From contig JAITBV010000072.1 in the NCBI GenBank assembly GCA_031283395.1, forward strand, positions 1-17,224: a stretch of 17,224 bases of DNA. The letters are read 5' to 3'. A program made the translations under genes and the position numbers. The notes under the pieces were generated by a model. That model saw nothing but the letters and a program-made list of their open reading frames with translations. It was not told where the DNA came from and made no database searches. Shown here piece by piece: positions 1-6,288 of the stretch (within the stretch, counting starts at the first letter, position 1; each line of letters opens with the position of its first letter). This DNA comes from Candidatus Adiutrix sp. GTDB taxonomy: Bacteria; Desulfobacterota; Desulfarculia; Adiutricales; Adiutricaceae.

Positions 1-700
1 CCTTGTGTTCGGCCGCTCCGGCCATTAGGCGAATGACCTCCCCGGCCCTGAGGCGTCCGTGAACGAGGCGAACAGCCACCACTGTACCCCGGAAGGGATC
101 GTAGTGGGCGTCGAAGATACGGGCTGCCAGGGGAGCTTCGGGGTCGCCCCTGGGCGGCGGCACCCGGGATATGACGGCCTGAAACACTTCAGTCAGGCCC
201 TGGCCGGTCTTGGCCGAACAGAGCAACGCCCCTTCGGCGTCCAGACCCAGATCCCGGTCGATCTGTTCCCGGGTAGATTCGATGTCGGCTGCGGCCAGAT
301 CGATTTTATTGATGACCGGAACGATGGTCAGCTCATGTTCCATGGCCACATAGAGATTGGCCAAAGTCTGGGCTTCCACGCCCTGAGCGGCATCCACCAG
401 CAGCAGGACTCCCTCACAGGAGGCCAGGGCCCGGGAGACCTCATAGGAAAAATCGACATGCCCGGGGGTATCTATAAGGTTAAATTCGTATTTAAGGCCA
501 TCAGGGCCGGCCACGGGCAGGGTAACGGCGCTGGATTTTATAGTGATGCCCCTCTCCCGTTCCAGGTCCATGCTGTCTAATATCTGGTCGCGGAATTGGC
601 GGGCGTCCACCAGTCCGGCTTCCTGTATCAGGCGGTCGGCCAAGGTGGATTTTCCGTGGTCAATATGGGCCACGATGGAGAAATTGCGAATATGATCCAT
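1..700 (-). CDS. lepA: Elongation factor 4 (LepA), N-terminal 233 codons, cut by window edge
   Basis: Ribosome-associated translational GTPase (EF4) that acts on stalled or mis-translocated ribosomes. Translating the reverse strand from the ATG ending at 700 gives a protein opening [20 protein letters not shown], the classic LepA start. Visible GTPase motifs are the P-loop AHIDHGKST (residues 11-19), switch I RGITIK (50-55), DTPGH (77-81), NKID (131-134) and SAK (162-164), followed by the start of domain II (about 189-233). LepA is usually about 600 residues, so roughly 60 percent lies beyond position 1. The start is supported by family alignment and a GGA about 6 nt upstream of the ATG. It lies 76 bp downstream of the metallophosphoesterase gene on the same strand but has its own promoter (743-771). 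Family assignment is secure; only the 3' part is unseen. Confidence 0.96.
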   Translation of the reverse strand, partial: MDHIRNFSIVAHIDHGKSTLADRLIQEAGLVDARQFRDQILDSMDLERERGITIKSSAVTLPVAGPDGLKYEFNLIDTPGHVDFSYEVSRALASCEGVLLLVDAAQGVEAQTLANLYVAMEHELTIVPVINKIDLAAADIESTREQIDRDLGLDAEGALLCSAKTGQGLTEVFQAVISRVPPPRGDPEAPLAARIFDAHYDPFRGTVVAVRLVHGRLRAGEVIRLMAGAAEHK

Positions 701-742
701 AAAAATTCCAGGGCGGCCTCTCTGACGGGCCGCAATTTTTTA

Positions 743-771
743 AGTATAACTTTTCGGCCGTTTAAAGGCAA
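743..771 (-). promoter_or_regulatory. Predicted sigma-70-type promoter of lepA
   Basis: On the minus strand TTGCCT (766-771) and TATACT (743-748) are separated by exactly 17 bp, which is a good match to the housekeeping consensus. Transcription would start near 736, giving lepA a leader of about 35 nt. The -35 box lies 6 bp beyond the stop codon of the upstream metallophosphoesterase gene, so lepA can be transcribed independently of the glgA operon. No convincing terminator separates them. This is a prediction from sequence pattern only. Confidence 0.6.
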
Positions 772-776
772 TCGGC

Positions 777-2000
777 CTAAATTTTTTTCAGAGTCAGAAT
801 ATCTATCTCCGGCCAGGCCCATAGCCGAAAAGGCGCCCCCACGGCGGCCAAACCCCGATTTACATTGAGCCAGCCGCCTTCCTGTCCGTAGAGTCCGCTG
901 GAATACTTGAAAAAAACTGAGGCCAGATTACTTTGGCTGTCCCAAGGCAGTTGATATTGGCCGCCGTGGGTGTGTCCGGCCAAGTAGAGTTGGAAACCGG
1001 CCCGGGCGGCTTGGGGAAAACCTTCCGGCCGATGATTGAGCAAAAGTTTAAGATCGCCCGGCCGGGCGGGAGGTCCGGTGACGACCTTAAAGTCCAGCGC
1101 CTCCGCTTCACCCAGCCAGGTCCACCGGCCTCCTTGGTCATCAAGCCCCACCAGGGTCAACGGCAGGCCCGGCAGATTTACTCGCCGGTCGACGAGCATG
1201 GTCAGGCCGTGCCCGTCCAAAAGCCCGGCGATGCGTTCAGGCCCGGTGTAGTGGTCATGGTTGCCCAGAACGGCCCAAACGCCGTGGGGGACCCTGGCCA
1301 GGGCCTTGAGGGGTTCGTGATACAGTCGGGCGAATTCCGGGTCACGGTCCACCAAATCTCCGGTAAAGACAGCCAGATGGGGTTTGGCGGCGGCAGCCAG
1401 GTCTAGAGCCCGTCCCAGTTCCGCCTGGCTGAACCAGAGCCCCAGGTGGATATCGCTTATATGGGCAATGACCAAGCCGTCCAGAGGCGCGGGCAGATCG
1501 CGTATATGGACGACCAGTCGTCTGAGGCCAGGCGGCCGCCCCTGGCGTCCGACCCCATAACCGACCAACCCGGTCAGACCTATAAGGCTGGCTCCGGCGG
1601 CGGTTTTAAGAAAATCGCGTCGTCCCGCCTCTAAGTTCATGGCCGGCCGGCGCGGCTGGCCCTTCCGGCGGCGGGCGAAAAAATGGAACAGGCCGAGACC
1701 GGCCGAAGCCAGGGCCGCCGCTGGCAGGAGCACCAACAGGTGGAACATCTGCCAGGCCAGGCTGGGTCTGTCCAGCCAAGCCCAAGCCTGACCGACGGGT
1801 TGGCCGTAATGGACGACTCCGAGTAAGTGCAGCCAGCCAAGATTGAAGATGATGAAAATCAGGTGGATCAGCAGTCGCAACCCAGGCTGGTCAGTCTGCC
1901 TCAACCACAGCCGCCAACTCAAGAACTGGCTGACCAGGCTCAACAGCAGAAATACGAGGACTCGGTGATTCAGAAGCCAGGCCCTGATAACCATATCCAT
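777..2000 (-). CDS. Membrane-anchored calcineurin-like metallophosphoesterase (YkuE/YaeI-like)
   Basis: A 407-residue predicted metal-dependent phosphoesterase; the substrate cannot be told from sequence. The catalytic domain (about 174-405) has the full motif set: SDIHLG (182-187), TGDLVD (213-218), GNHDH (246-250), NHRPE (322-326) and GHTHGGQ (342-348), expected to bind two metals. The N-terminal part has three hydrophobic helices (about 14-33, 41-63, 81-109), then a basic stretch, a twin-arginine-like motif RRDFLK (127-132) and a fourth hydrophobic segment (134-150). Positive charges before the fourth segment predict a catalytic domain outside the cytoplasm. Some family members (YkuE and relatives) are Tat-exported and others act on lipid or nucleotide phosphates. 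The ATG at 2000 is 6 bp after the kinase stop with AGGA about 10 nt upstream; Met3 is a possible alternative. Likely the last gene of the glgA operon. Confidence 0.88.
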   Translation of the reverse strand: MDMVIRAWLLNHRVLVFLLLSLVSQFLSWRLWLRQTDQPGLRLLIHLIFIIFNLGWLHLLGVVHYGQPVGQAWAWLDRPSLAWQMFHLLVLLPAAALASAGLGLFHFFARRRKGQPRRPAMNLEAGRRDFLKTAAGASLIGLTGLVGYGVGRQGRPPGLRRLVVHIRDLPAPLDGLVIAHISDIHLGLWFSQAELGRALDLAAAAKPHLAVFTGDLVDRDPEFARLYHEPLKALARVPHGVWAVLGNHDHYTGPERIAGLLDGHGLTMLVDRRVNLPGLPLTLVGLDDQGGRWTWLGEAEALDFKVVTGPPARPGDLKLLLNHRPEGFPQAARAGFQLYLAGHTHGGQYQLPWDSQSNLASVFFKYSSGLYGQEGGWLNVNRGLAAVGAPFRLWAWPEIDILTLKKI

Positions 2001-2006
2001 AAACGG

Positions 2007-4454
2007 TCATTCCTGACCTGGGGGGGGGATTTTGAGAGCCCCGGACTGAACCTCCGGAAACATGAAGGTGAAGGAGGCGCCGCTGTCCGGAATATGAGAC
2101 GGGTGGTTGGAAACCTGTATGCGGCCGTTATAGCGTTCCACGATTTTTTTTACTATGGCCAGCCCCAGGCCCGTGCCGTCGCTTTTGGAGGTGTAGAAGG
2201 GAGTGAAGATGTCCGGCAGAATATCCGGAGGGATGCCTGGTCCGGTGTCGGTTATTTCACAGGCCACGTAAGATTCATCGTCCGCTCGGGTCTCGAAGAG
2301 GCGGATATGGATGCGCCCGCCGCTCGGGCTCATGGCTTGAGAGGCGTTGTAAATGATGTTCAGGACGATGTGCATGACCTGGCTGTCATCGGCGGAGACC
2401 GGCGGCAACTCGGGGTCGGCCGCAAATTCCAGGGCTATTCCTTTGCGCTCCATCTCATGCTTGAGGGTGCCGATGGCCTCAGCCACCTTGTCCTCCAGTC
2501 GGAATTCCCGCATCAGGCCTTCAGTATTACGGGAATAGTCCAGAATGTTGTTTAGAACCTTGTTGACCCGGGAAACCTCTTCCCAGATGACCTCGGCGTA
2601 TTTGCGGAGCGGGTCGTCCTCGGACATTTTTTTCAGGAGCCGTTGGGTGAACCCGCCGATGGAGACCAGGGGATTGCGCACTTCGTGGGCCAAGTGGGTG
2701 CCCATTTCACCCTGGGCCGCCGCCTTTTCAGCGTCTATCAGCCGTCCCCGCACCTGGGAGAGGGTGCGGTTGGCCTGTTCCAGGTCATCATAGAGCCTGG
2801 CATTTTCAATGGCCAACCCGGCCTGGTTGGCCAGCATGGTCAAATCGCGCAGGTCGCCCAAAGTCAGCGGTTCACCGCTTAATGATCTGTCCACGGCAAT
2901 GACACCAACTTCCCGGTTCTTGGCCACCATTGGTACCGCGGCGTAGGCTTTAAGACCGAAATTTCTCAGCCGTTCATCCTGCTCATTATCGAAGGCCCGG
3001 AAGCCCAGCATGGCCTTCTTTTCCAATACCACCCTCGACAAAAGACGGGGACTTTCGGGGAAAATCGGAATCCGGACCCGCATATCCATGCCCCGCTGGA
3101 GCATACGGGTGGCCTCTTCCTTGGAAGGATTTTTCAAAAGTTCGGCCAGACCTCCCTCGGGGACTGGTTCTTCATCGGATTGTCCGTAGGTCCAGAAGGC
3201 GGAGCTGACCAAAGTTGACGGATGGTCTTCCTCGCTTTCCTCCAGAAGCAGAATGAACACTTGGTCAAAACCCAGGCCCCGGGGTTCGGTCAGAGCTCTT
3301 ATGATAATCCAGACCAGTTCGTCATAGCGAACAGTGGTCATCATGGCGCTGGAAATTTCGTGTAGGATCGAGAGGTAGGTGATGATCTTCTCATTGGTCC
3401 TGGCCAGGCTCTCAACTTTCCGGAAAGTTATGGCGTTTTCCAGAACCCCGGAAATAATGTTGTTCATGGAAAACAACAACTCGAAGTCGTCGCGGTCGAA
3501 AAGCCGGGGAGCGATGTCCGGCTGGATACCCTGGCCGCCCAGTTTGTTGAAAAGGGAAATGCTGCCCTGATGAGGGCCTTGAAAAATCAATGGGCAACTG
3601 ATTATGGTGCCCATCATTTCGGCATCTGAAAGGTCCATGGCGCAGGGATCCTCCTTAAGAAGACCGCTGAAACTGGTCTGGCGGGACAGGGCCGCGGCCA
3701 CGGATGAAGGCAATTTGCGGGAATAATGGTAGCGTTCGAAATTATAGGCCGGGGGGATGAGCCCATATTGCGAAGCCAGAATCAGGTGTTGACCCTCTTC
3801 GTCGAGAATGTTGACTGTGCATCCGTCGGCCAGGAAGATGCCGGAGGCGATCTGGGGAATCATGCTCATGACCTTTTCCACGTCAATGGTCGAGGACAGG
3901 GTGCGGCCCAGGTCGCTTAAGACATTCAGGATGCTCAGGCGCTTGCGGGTGTCGGTGGCCAGCCTGACGTTCTTGATGGCGATGGTCAACTCGCTGGCCA
4001 CGGCCTCCATCACGAGAGACTGGTGAGAATTAGGCGGCTGGTAGATCCGGCGCAAAAGCAAAAGCACGCCGTAGCAGGTTTTGTCGTCACCTAAGGGGGT
4101 GACCATCAAGCCATCGCCGAACGGAGCGACGAAGGCGGCCCAGTCGCGGGGCAGACCCAACAAATCGTCCTGGTCGGCCAGAAGAATCTGACGGCCGGTC
4201 AAACAGCGGCCTATGATATTGCCTTCCGCGGCTACGGGACCGAGACGGGGGAAGGTGGAATCGGCCAGCCATAGAGGCTGGAGATGTTTCAGATCGCTGC
4301 CCAGGGTCAGGAGAATGGCGTATTCCAGATCCCGCTCCCAGGAGATGGTGTTCAGAAAGCTGGTGACCTTCAATTCAAACTGGGTGTTGGAATTGGAAAG
4401 CTTGATCAGCTTGGCCAAAAGGGCAGCCGTATCCATTTTGGCGGAATGGGGCAT
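2007..4454 (-). CDS. Soluble sensor histidine kinase with three GAF-like domains
   Basis: An 815-residue cytoplasmic sensor kinase; no signal peptide or membrane helix is visible. Order of parts: GAF-like region 1 (about 40-165), GAF 2 (about 185-345), GAF 3 (about 368-553, ending in the typical AGLAIENARLYD helix), a helical linker (553-583), a HisKA dimerisation domain with phospho-acceptor His590 in LAHEVRNP, then a HATPase_c domain with N-box NIIYNASQAM (699-708), G1 DTGPGIP (736-742), F-box PFYTSK (752-757) and G2 GTGLGLAIV (760-768). All catalytic boxes are intact. No receiver domain is attached and no response regulator is present in this window, so it is an orphan kinase here. It starts 2 bp after the glgA stop and ends 6 bp before the phosphoesterase, which indicates co-transcription. 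The ATG at 4454 is preceded by GGGAAG at about 11 nt; Met7 (4436) is an alternative. The ligand of the GAF domains is unknown. Confidence 0.93.
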   Translation of the reverse strand: MPHSAKMDTAALLAKLIKLSNSNTQFELKVTSFLNTISWERDLEYAILLTLGSDLKHLQPLWLADSTFPRLGPVAAEGNIIGRCLTGRQILLADQDDLLGLPRDWAAFVAPFGDGLMVTPLGDDKTCYGVLLLLRRIYQPPNSHQSLVMEAVASELTIAIKNVRLATDTRKRLSILNVLSDLGRTLSSTIDVEKVMSMIPQIASGIFLADGCTVNILDEEGQHLILASQYGLIPPAYNFERYHYSRKLPSSVAAALSRQTSFSGLLKEDPCAMDLSDAEMMGTIISCPLIFQGPHQGSISLFNKLGGQGIQPDIAPRLFDRDDFELLFSMNNIISGVLENAITFRKVESLARTNEKIITYLSILHEISSAMMTTVRYDELVWIIIRALTEPRGLGFDQVFILLLEESEEDHPSTLVSSAFWTYGQSDEEPVPEGGLAELLKNPSKEEATRMLQRGMDMRVRIPIFPESPRLLSRVVLEKKAMLGFRAFDNEQDERLRNFGLKAYAAVPMVAKNREVGVIAVDRSLSGEPLTLGDLRDLTMLANQAGLAIENARLYDDLEQANRTLSQVRGRLIDAEKAAAQGEMGTHLAHEVRNPLVSIGGFTQRLLKKMSEDDPLRKYAEVIWEEVSRVNKVLNNILDYSRNTEGLMREFRLEDKVAEAIGTLKHEMERKGIALEFAADPELPPVSADDSQVMHIVLNIIYNASQAMSPSGGRIHIRLFETRADDESYVACEITDTGPGIPPDILPDIFTPFYTSKSDGTGLGLAIVKKIVERYNGRIQVSNHPSHIPDSGASFTFMFPEVQSGALKIPPPGQE
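2020..2028 (-). repeat. Nine-C homopolymer inside the kinase 3' end
   Basis: Nine consecutive G on the plus strand (C on the coding strand) lie 11 bp before the kinase stop codon and encode the Ile-Pro-Pro-Pro of its tail. Tracts of this length can slip during replication. Loss of one C would change only the last few residues and run past the normal stop, out of frame, into the start of the phosphoesterase gene. Confidence 0.7.
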
Positions 4455-4456
4455 AT

Positions 4457-5920
4457 TTAAACGCGCTTCCCGGCCGCATCCAAGGCTTTCCTGTAGACCA
4501 TCTCGTAAAGCGCGGCGGAACTGTCCCAGGAAAAATTACAGGCCATGCCCCGCCGGACGGCATCCACCCATCGGTCCTGATCGTTGAAATCGCGGACGGC
4601 CCGGCCCAGGACCTCCAGAAAAGCCTCGGCTGAATACTCGTTGAATTTGTAGCCGGTCCCCTCCCGCGGGTTGACCGCCAGGTCCACCACGGTGTCCTCC
4701 AACCCGCCGGTGCCGCGCACCACCGGGATGGCACCGTAACTTAAGGCGTAAAGTTGTTCCAGGCCGCAGGGTTCGAAACGCGAAGGCATTATGTAGATAT
4801 CCGAACCTGACAGTATATGGCGCAGAAGGACCTGGTCGTTGGCCCTTTTGTAGCCCAGCCGGCCCGGCCAGCGTTCGGCCGAATCAGCCAGAAAATCCTG
4901 ATAATGGGTTTCCCCCAAACCCATAAGGGCCAGGTTTATCGGCAAGTCCATCATGCGGTCCATGGCCTTGACCACTATATCAAGACCTTTGCGGGACAGG
5001 AGACGGCAGACCATGGAGACCGTAGGCAATCCGGAGTCGGAGAAACCGAAAAGTTCGGCCAGGTGAAGCCGGCACTTTTTCTTGCCGGAAAGATCGCCCG
5101 GGTAATAGACGGCCGCCAGATGGGCATCGGCGGCCGGATTCCACTGGGTGTAGTCAATCCCGTTCTGCACCGGTATGAGCCGGTCCTGACGGCTTAAGAG
5201 AACTCCTTCCAAACCCATGCCCATGGCGGGAGTCAGAGTTTCCTGGGCGTATTTCCGGCTGACGGTGGTCAGGTAATCCGCAGCTAGGAGGCCGGCTTTG
5301 GTCAGATTCATCCGGCCGTGGAATTCCAGCCCCTCGCTGGTGAAAAGATTCCAGTCCAGCCCGGTCAGGGCAAAATCATAGTGAAGAAACAGGCCCTGGT
5401 TGGCCAGGTTGTGATAAGTGAAGACCGTGCCGGCTCTGCCAAGGGTGGGGAATTGCCCCCGCCAGCTTTTCAGGTACATCGGCACCAGGCCGGTGGTCCA
5501 ATCGTGGCAATGGATGACCACCTCCTCTTCCGGCTGGGCCAGCCGATCAGCGGCTTGAAGGGCGGCCCGGGAAAAGAAGATGAAGCGCTCGGCATTGTCG
5601 TCGTAATCGCCGAACTCGTTGCCGTAAATGCCTGGCCGGTCGAAAAGCTCGTCACAACCTATCAGCACCGCCTGATGCCCCTCACCGGTGTCGCTCCTAA
5701 AAAAACGGGCTTCGCGCCTTGAGATAGACAAATCGATCTCCGAACGCCAGGAATCAATTTCTTCCAAGGGCATCTGGCCGGCGTTTCTATGCTTGGGAGC
5801 GATGACCATCACCTGGTGGCCCAGGCGGGCCAGGGATCTGGGCAGATAAAAGGAAACATCGGCCAAACCGCCCACTCGGGAGAAAGGGACCGCTTCAGGG
5901 GTAATGAAGATGATCTGCAT
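4457..5920 (-). CDS. glgA: Glycogen synthase, ADP-glucose type (GT5 family)
   Basis: Transfers glucose from ADP-glucose to the end of alpha-1,4-glucan chains in glycogen synthesis. The 487-residue length is normal for bacterial GlgA. The N-terminal starch-synthase catalytic domain (1-about 250) starts MQIIFITPEAVPFSRVGGLA and has HCHDWTTGLVP (137-147) and TYHNLANQG (168-176). The C-terminal GT-B domain has the CRLLSRKGLD block (305-314; Lys311 aligns with the E. coli ligand-binding Lys305) and PSRFEPCGLEQLY (379-391; Glu383 aligns with the E. coli catalytic Glu377), followed by RGTGGLEDTV (402-411). One oddity: the usual lysine of the K-x-G-G-L-A-D-V motif (Lys15 of E. coli) is Arg15, encoded by CGA. 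First gene of a probable glgA-kinase-phosphoesterase operon. No strong Shine-Dalgarno is seen, but the ATG matches the family start. Confidence 0.96.
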   Translation of the reverse strand: MQIIFITPEAVPFSRVGGLADVSFYLPRSLARLGHQVMVIAPKHRNAGQMPLEEIDSWRSEIDLSISRREARFFRSDTGEGHQAVLIGCDELFDRPGIYGNEFGDYDDNAERFIFFSRAALQAADRLAQPEEEVVIHCHDWTTGLVPMYLKSWRGQFPTLGRAGTVFTYHNLANQGLFLHYDFALTGLDWNLFTSEGLEFHGRMNLTKAGLLAADYLTTVSRKYAQETLTPAMGMGLEGVLLSRQDRLIPVQNGIDYTQWNPAADAHLAAVYYPGDLSGKKKCRLHLAELFGFSDSGLPTVSMVCRLLSRKGLDIVVKAMDRMMDLPINLALMGLGETHYQDFLADSAERWPGRLGYKRANDQVLLRHILSGSDIYIMPSRFEPCGLEQLYALSYGAIPVVRGTGGLEDTVVDLAVNPREGTGYKFNEYSAEAFLEVLGRAVRDFNDQDRWVDAVRRGMACNFSWDSSAALYEMVYRKALDAAGKRV

Positions 5921-5962
5921 AAGATGACCAGCCCCTTCCCGTTGTGTTGGAGAGATATTCTA

Positions 5963-5990
5963 TATTTAACCGCGGCAGCAACCCAGTCAA
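5963..5990 (-). promoter_or_regulatory. Possible second, weaker promoter of glgA
   Basis: On the minus strand TTGACT (5985-5990) is followed after 16 bp by TAAATA (5963-5968). It lies just downstream of the better promoter at 6001-6029 and would shorten the leader to about 35 nt. The -10 match is modest and the spacer is GC-rich, so it may be chance. Confidence 0.3.
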
Positions 5991-5991
5991 A

Positions 5992-6019
5992 ACCATTTCT
6001 ATTATATACCATTTATATT
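5992..6019. repeat. Direct repeat (ACCATTTNTATT, period 16) over the glgA promoter
   Basis: Two 12-base copies, at 5992-6003 and 6008-6019 on the plus strand, differ only at the N position. The first overlaps the -10 box of the glgA promoter and the second lies in its spacer. Tandem sites offset by 1.5 helical turns could be an operator, but the region is AT-rich and chance similarity is possible. Confidence 0.45.
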
Positions 6020-6029
6020 TAATTATCAA
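6001..6029 (-). promoter_or_regulatory. Strong predicted sigma-70-type promoter of the glgA operon
   Basis: On the minus strand TTGATA (6024-6029) and a perfect TATAAT (6001-6006) are separated by exactly 17 AT-rich bases. Transcription would start near 5994, about 74 nt upstream of the glgA ATG. This is the best promoter match I see in the window. Confidence 0.7.
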
Positions 6030-6057
6030 GAAGGAACCCGGCCAGACCAGAGCATTG

Positions 6058-6068
6058 GTTTGCCAAAC
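6058..6068. repeat. Short palindrome GTTTG-C-CAAAC over the rpoH -35 box
   Basis: A perfect 5-bp inverted repeat with a one-base centre spans the proposed -35 hexamer (6060-6065) of the rpoH promoter. The position suits a repressor or activator site, but the arms are short and no regulator is identified. Confidence 0.35.
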
Positions 6069-6088
6069 TTCAGCTCCGGCGCTATAAT
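6060..6088 (+). promoter_or_regulatory. Predicted sigma-70-type promoter of rpoH (distal)
   Basis: TTGCCA (6060-6065) and a perfect TATAAT (6083-6088) are separated by exactly 17 bp. Transcription would start near 6095, leaving a leader of about 190 nt before the rpoH ATG at 6289. Its -35 is about 30 bp from the -35 of the divergent glgA promoter, so the two polymerases would bind side by side. Confidence 0.65.
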
Positions 6089-6101
6089 ATCGGCCGGGAA
6101 A

Positions 6102-6181
6102 AAGCGACCTCAATCAAATCCTTATTGGCATCTTCCCAAGACGGTTTTAGAATCCGGACGAATTATTGTGGGTGGTCGCTT
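6102..6181 (+). repeat. Inverted repeat AAGCGACC / GGTCGCTT in the rpoH leader
   Basis: A perfect 8-bp inverted repeat (arms 6102-6109 and 6174-6181) encloses 64 bp. It starts only about 8 nt after the proposed start of the distal rpoH transcript and ends just before the second promoter-like sequence. In RNA it could close a large stem-loop at the head of the rpoH leader. Its function is unknown. Confidence 0.4.
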
Positions 6182-6185
6182 AAGG

Positions 6186-6212
6186 TTGACACGGGGCCGG
6201 TTTAGGTATAAG
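6186..6212 (+). promoter_or_regulatory. Possible proximal promoter of rpoH
   Basis: A perfect TTGACA (6186-6191) is followed by TATAAG (6207-6212) at a short 15-bp spacing, or by TAAGCT (6209-6214) at 17 bp. Transcription would begin around 6219, about 70 nt upstream of the ATG at 6289 and almost on top of the in-frame GTG at 6226, which argues for the ATG as the real start. Confidence 0.4.
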
Positions 6213-6227
6213 CTTAAATATTCCGGT

Positions 6228-6252
6228 GCTTTTCCTGGTCGGTCCGGAAAGC
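6228..6252 (+). other. Potential hairpin in the rpoH leader
   Basis: GCTTTTCC (6228-6235) can pair with GGAAAGC (6246-6252) with one bulged T and a 10-nt loop. It lies 37 nt before the proposed rpoH ATG, next to a G-rich stretch. Together with the 6102-6181 stem it suggests a structured leader, but this is unproven. Confidence 0.3.
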
Positions 6253-6288
6253 CGCGGGCGCCGGGGCGGGGGGACGAGCTTTTCATAT

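Larger units (their letters stand above)
5921..6288. other. Divergent intergenic regulatory region between glgA and rpoH
   Basis: This 368-bp stretch has no convincing gene in any frame. It contains the outward promoters of glgA (minus) and rpoH (plus), an AT-rich island (about 5990-6030) that stands out in GC-rich DNA, a 16-bp-period direct repeat, a short palindrome over the rpoH -35, and inverted repeats in the transcribed rpoH leader. The last part (6240-6280) is extremely G-rich. These are listed separately. Confidence 0.8.

Noticed and set aside
2008..2010. ATG overlapping the kinase stop as phosphoesterase start
   Set aside because: It is out of frame with the phosphoesterase and soon reaches a stop; the in-frame ATG ends at 2000.
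1827..2555. Plus-strand open frame of 242 codons across the kinase and phosphoesterase genes
   Set aside because: It spans two well-supported minus-strand genes and has no family features; it is a shadow frame.
6226..6288. GTG start extending RpoH by 21 residues
   Set aside because: No ribosome binding site precedes it, and it lies within a few bases of a possible transcript start. The added residues do not resemble RpoH.
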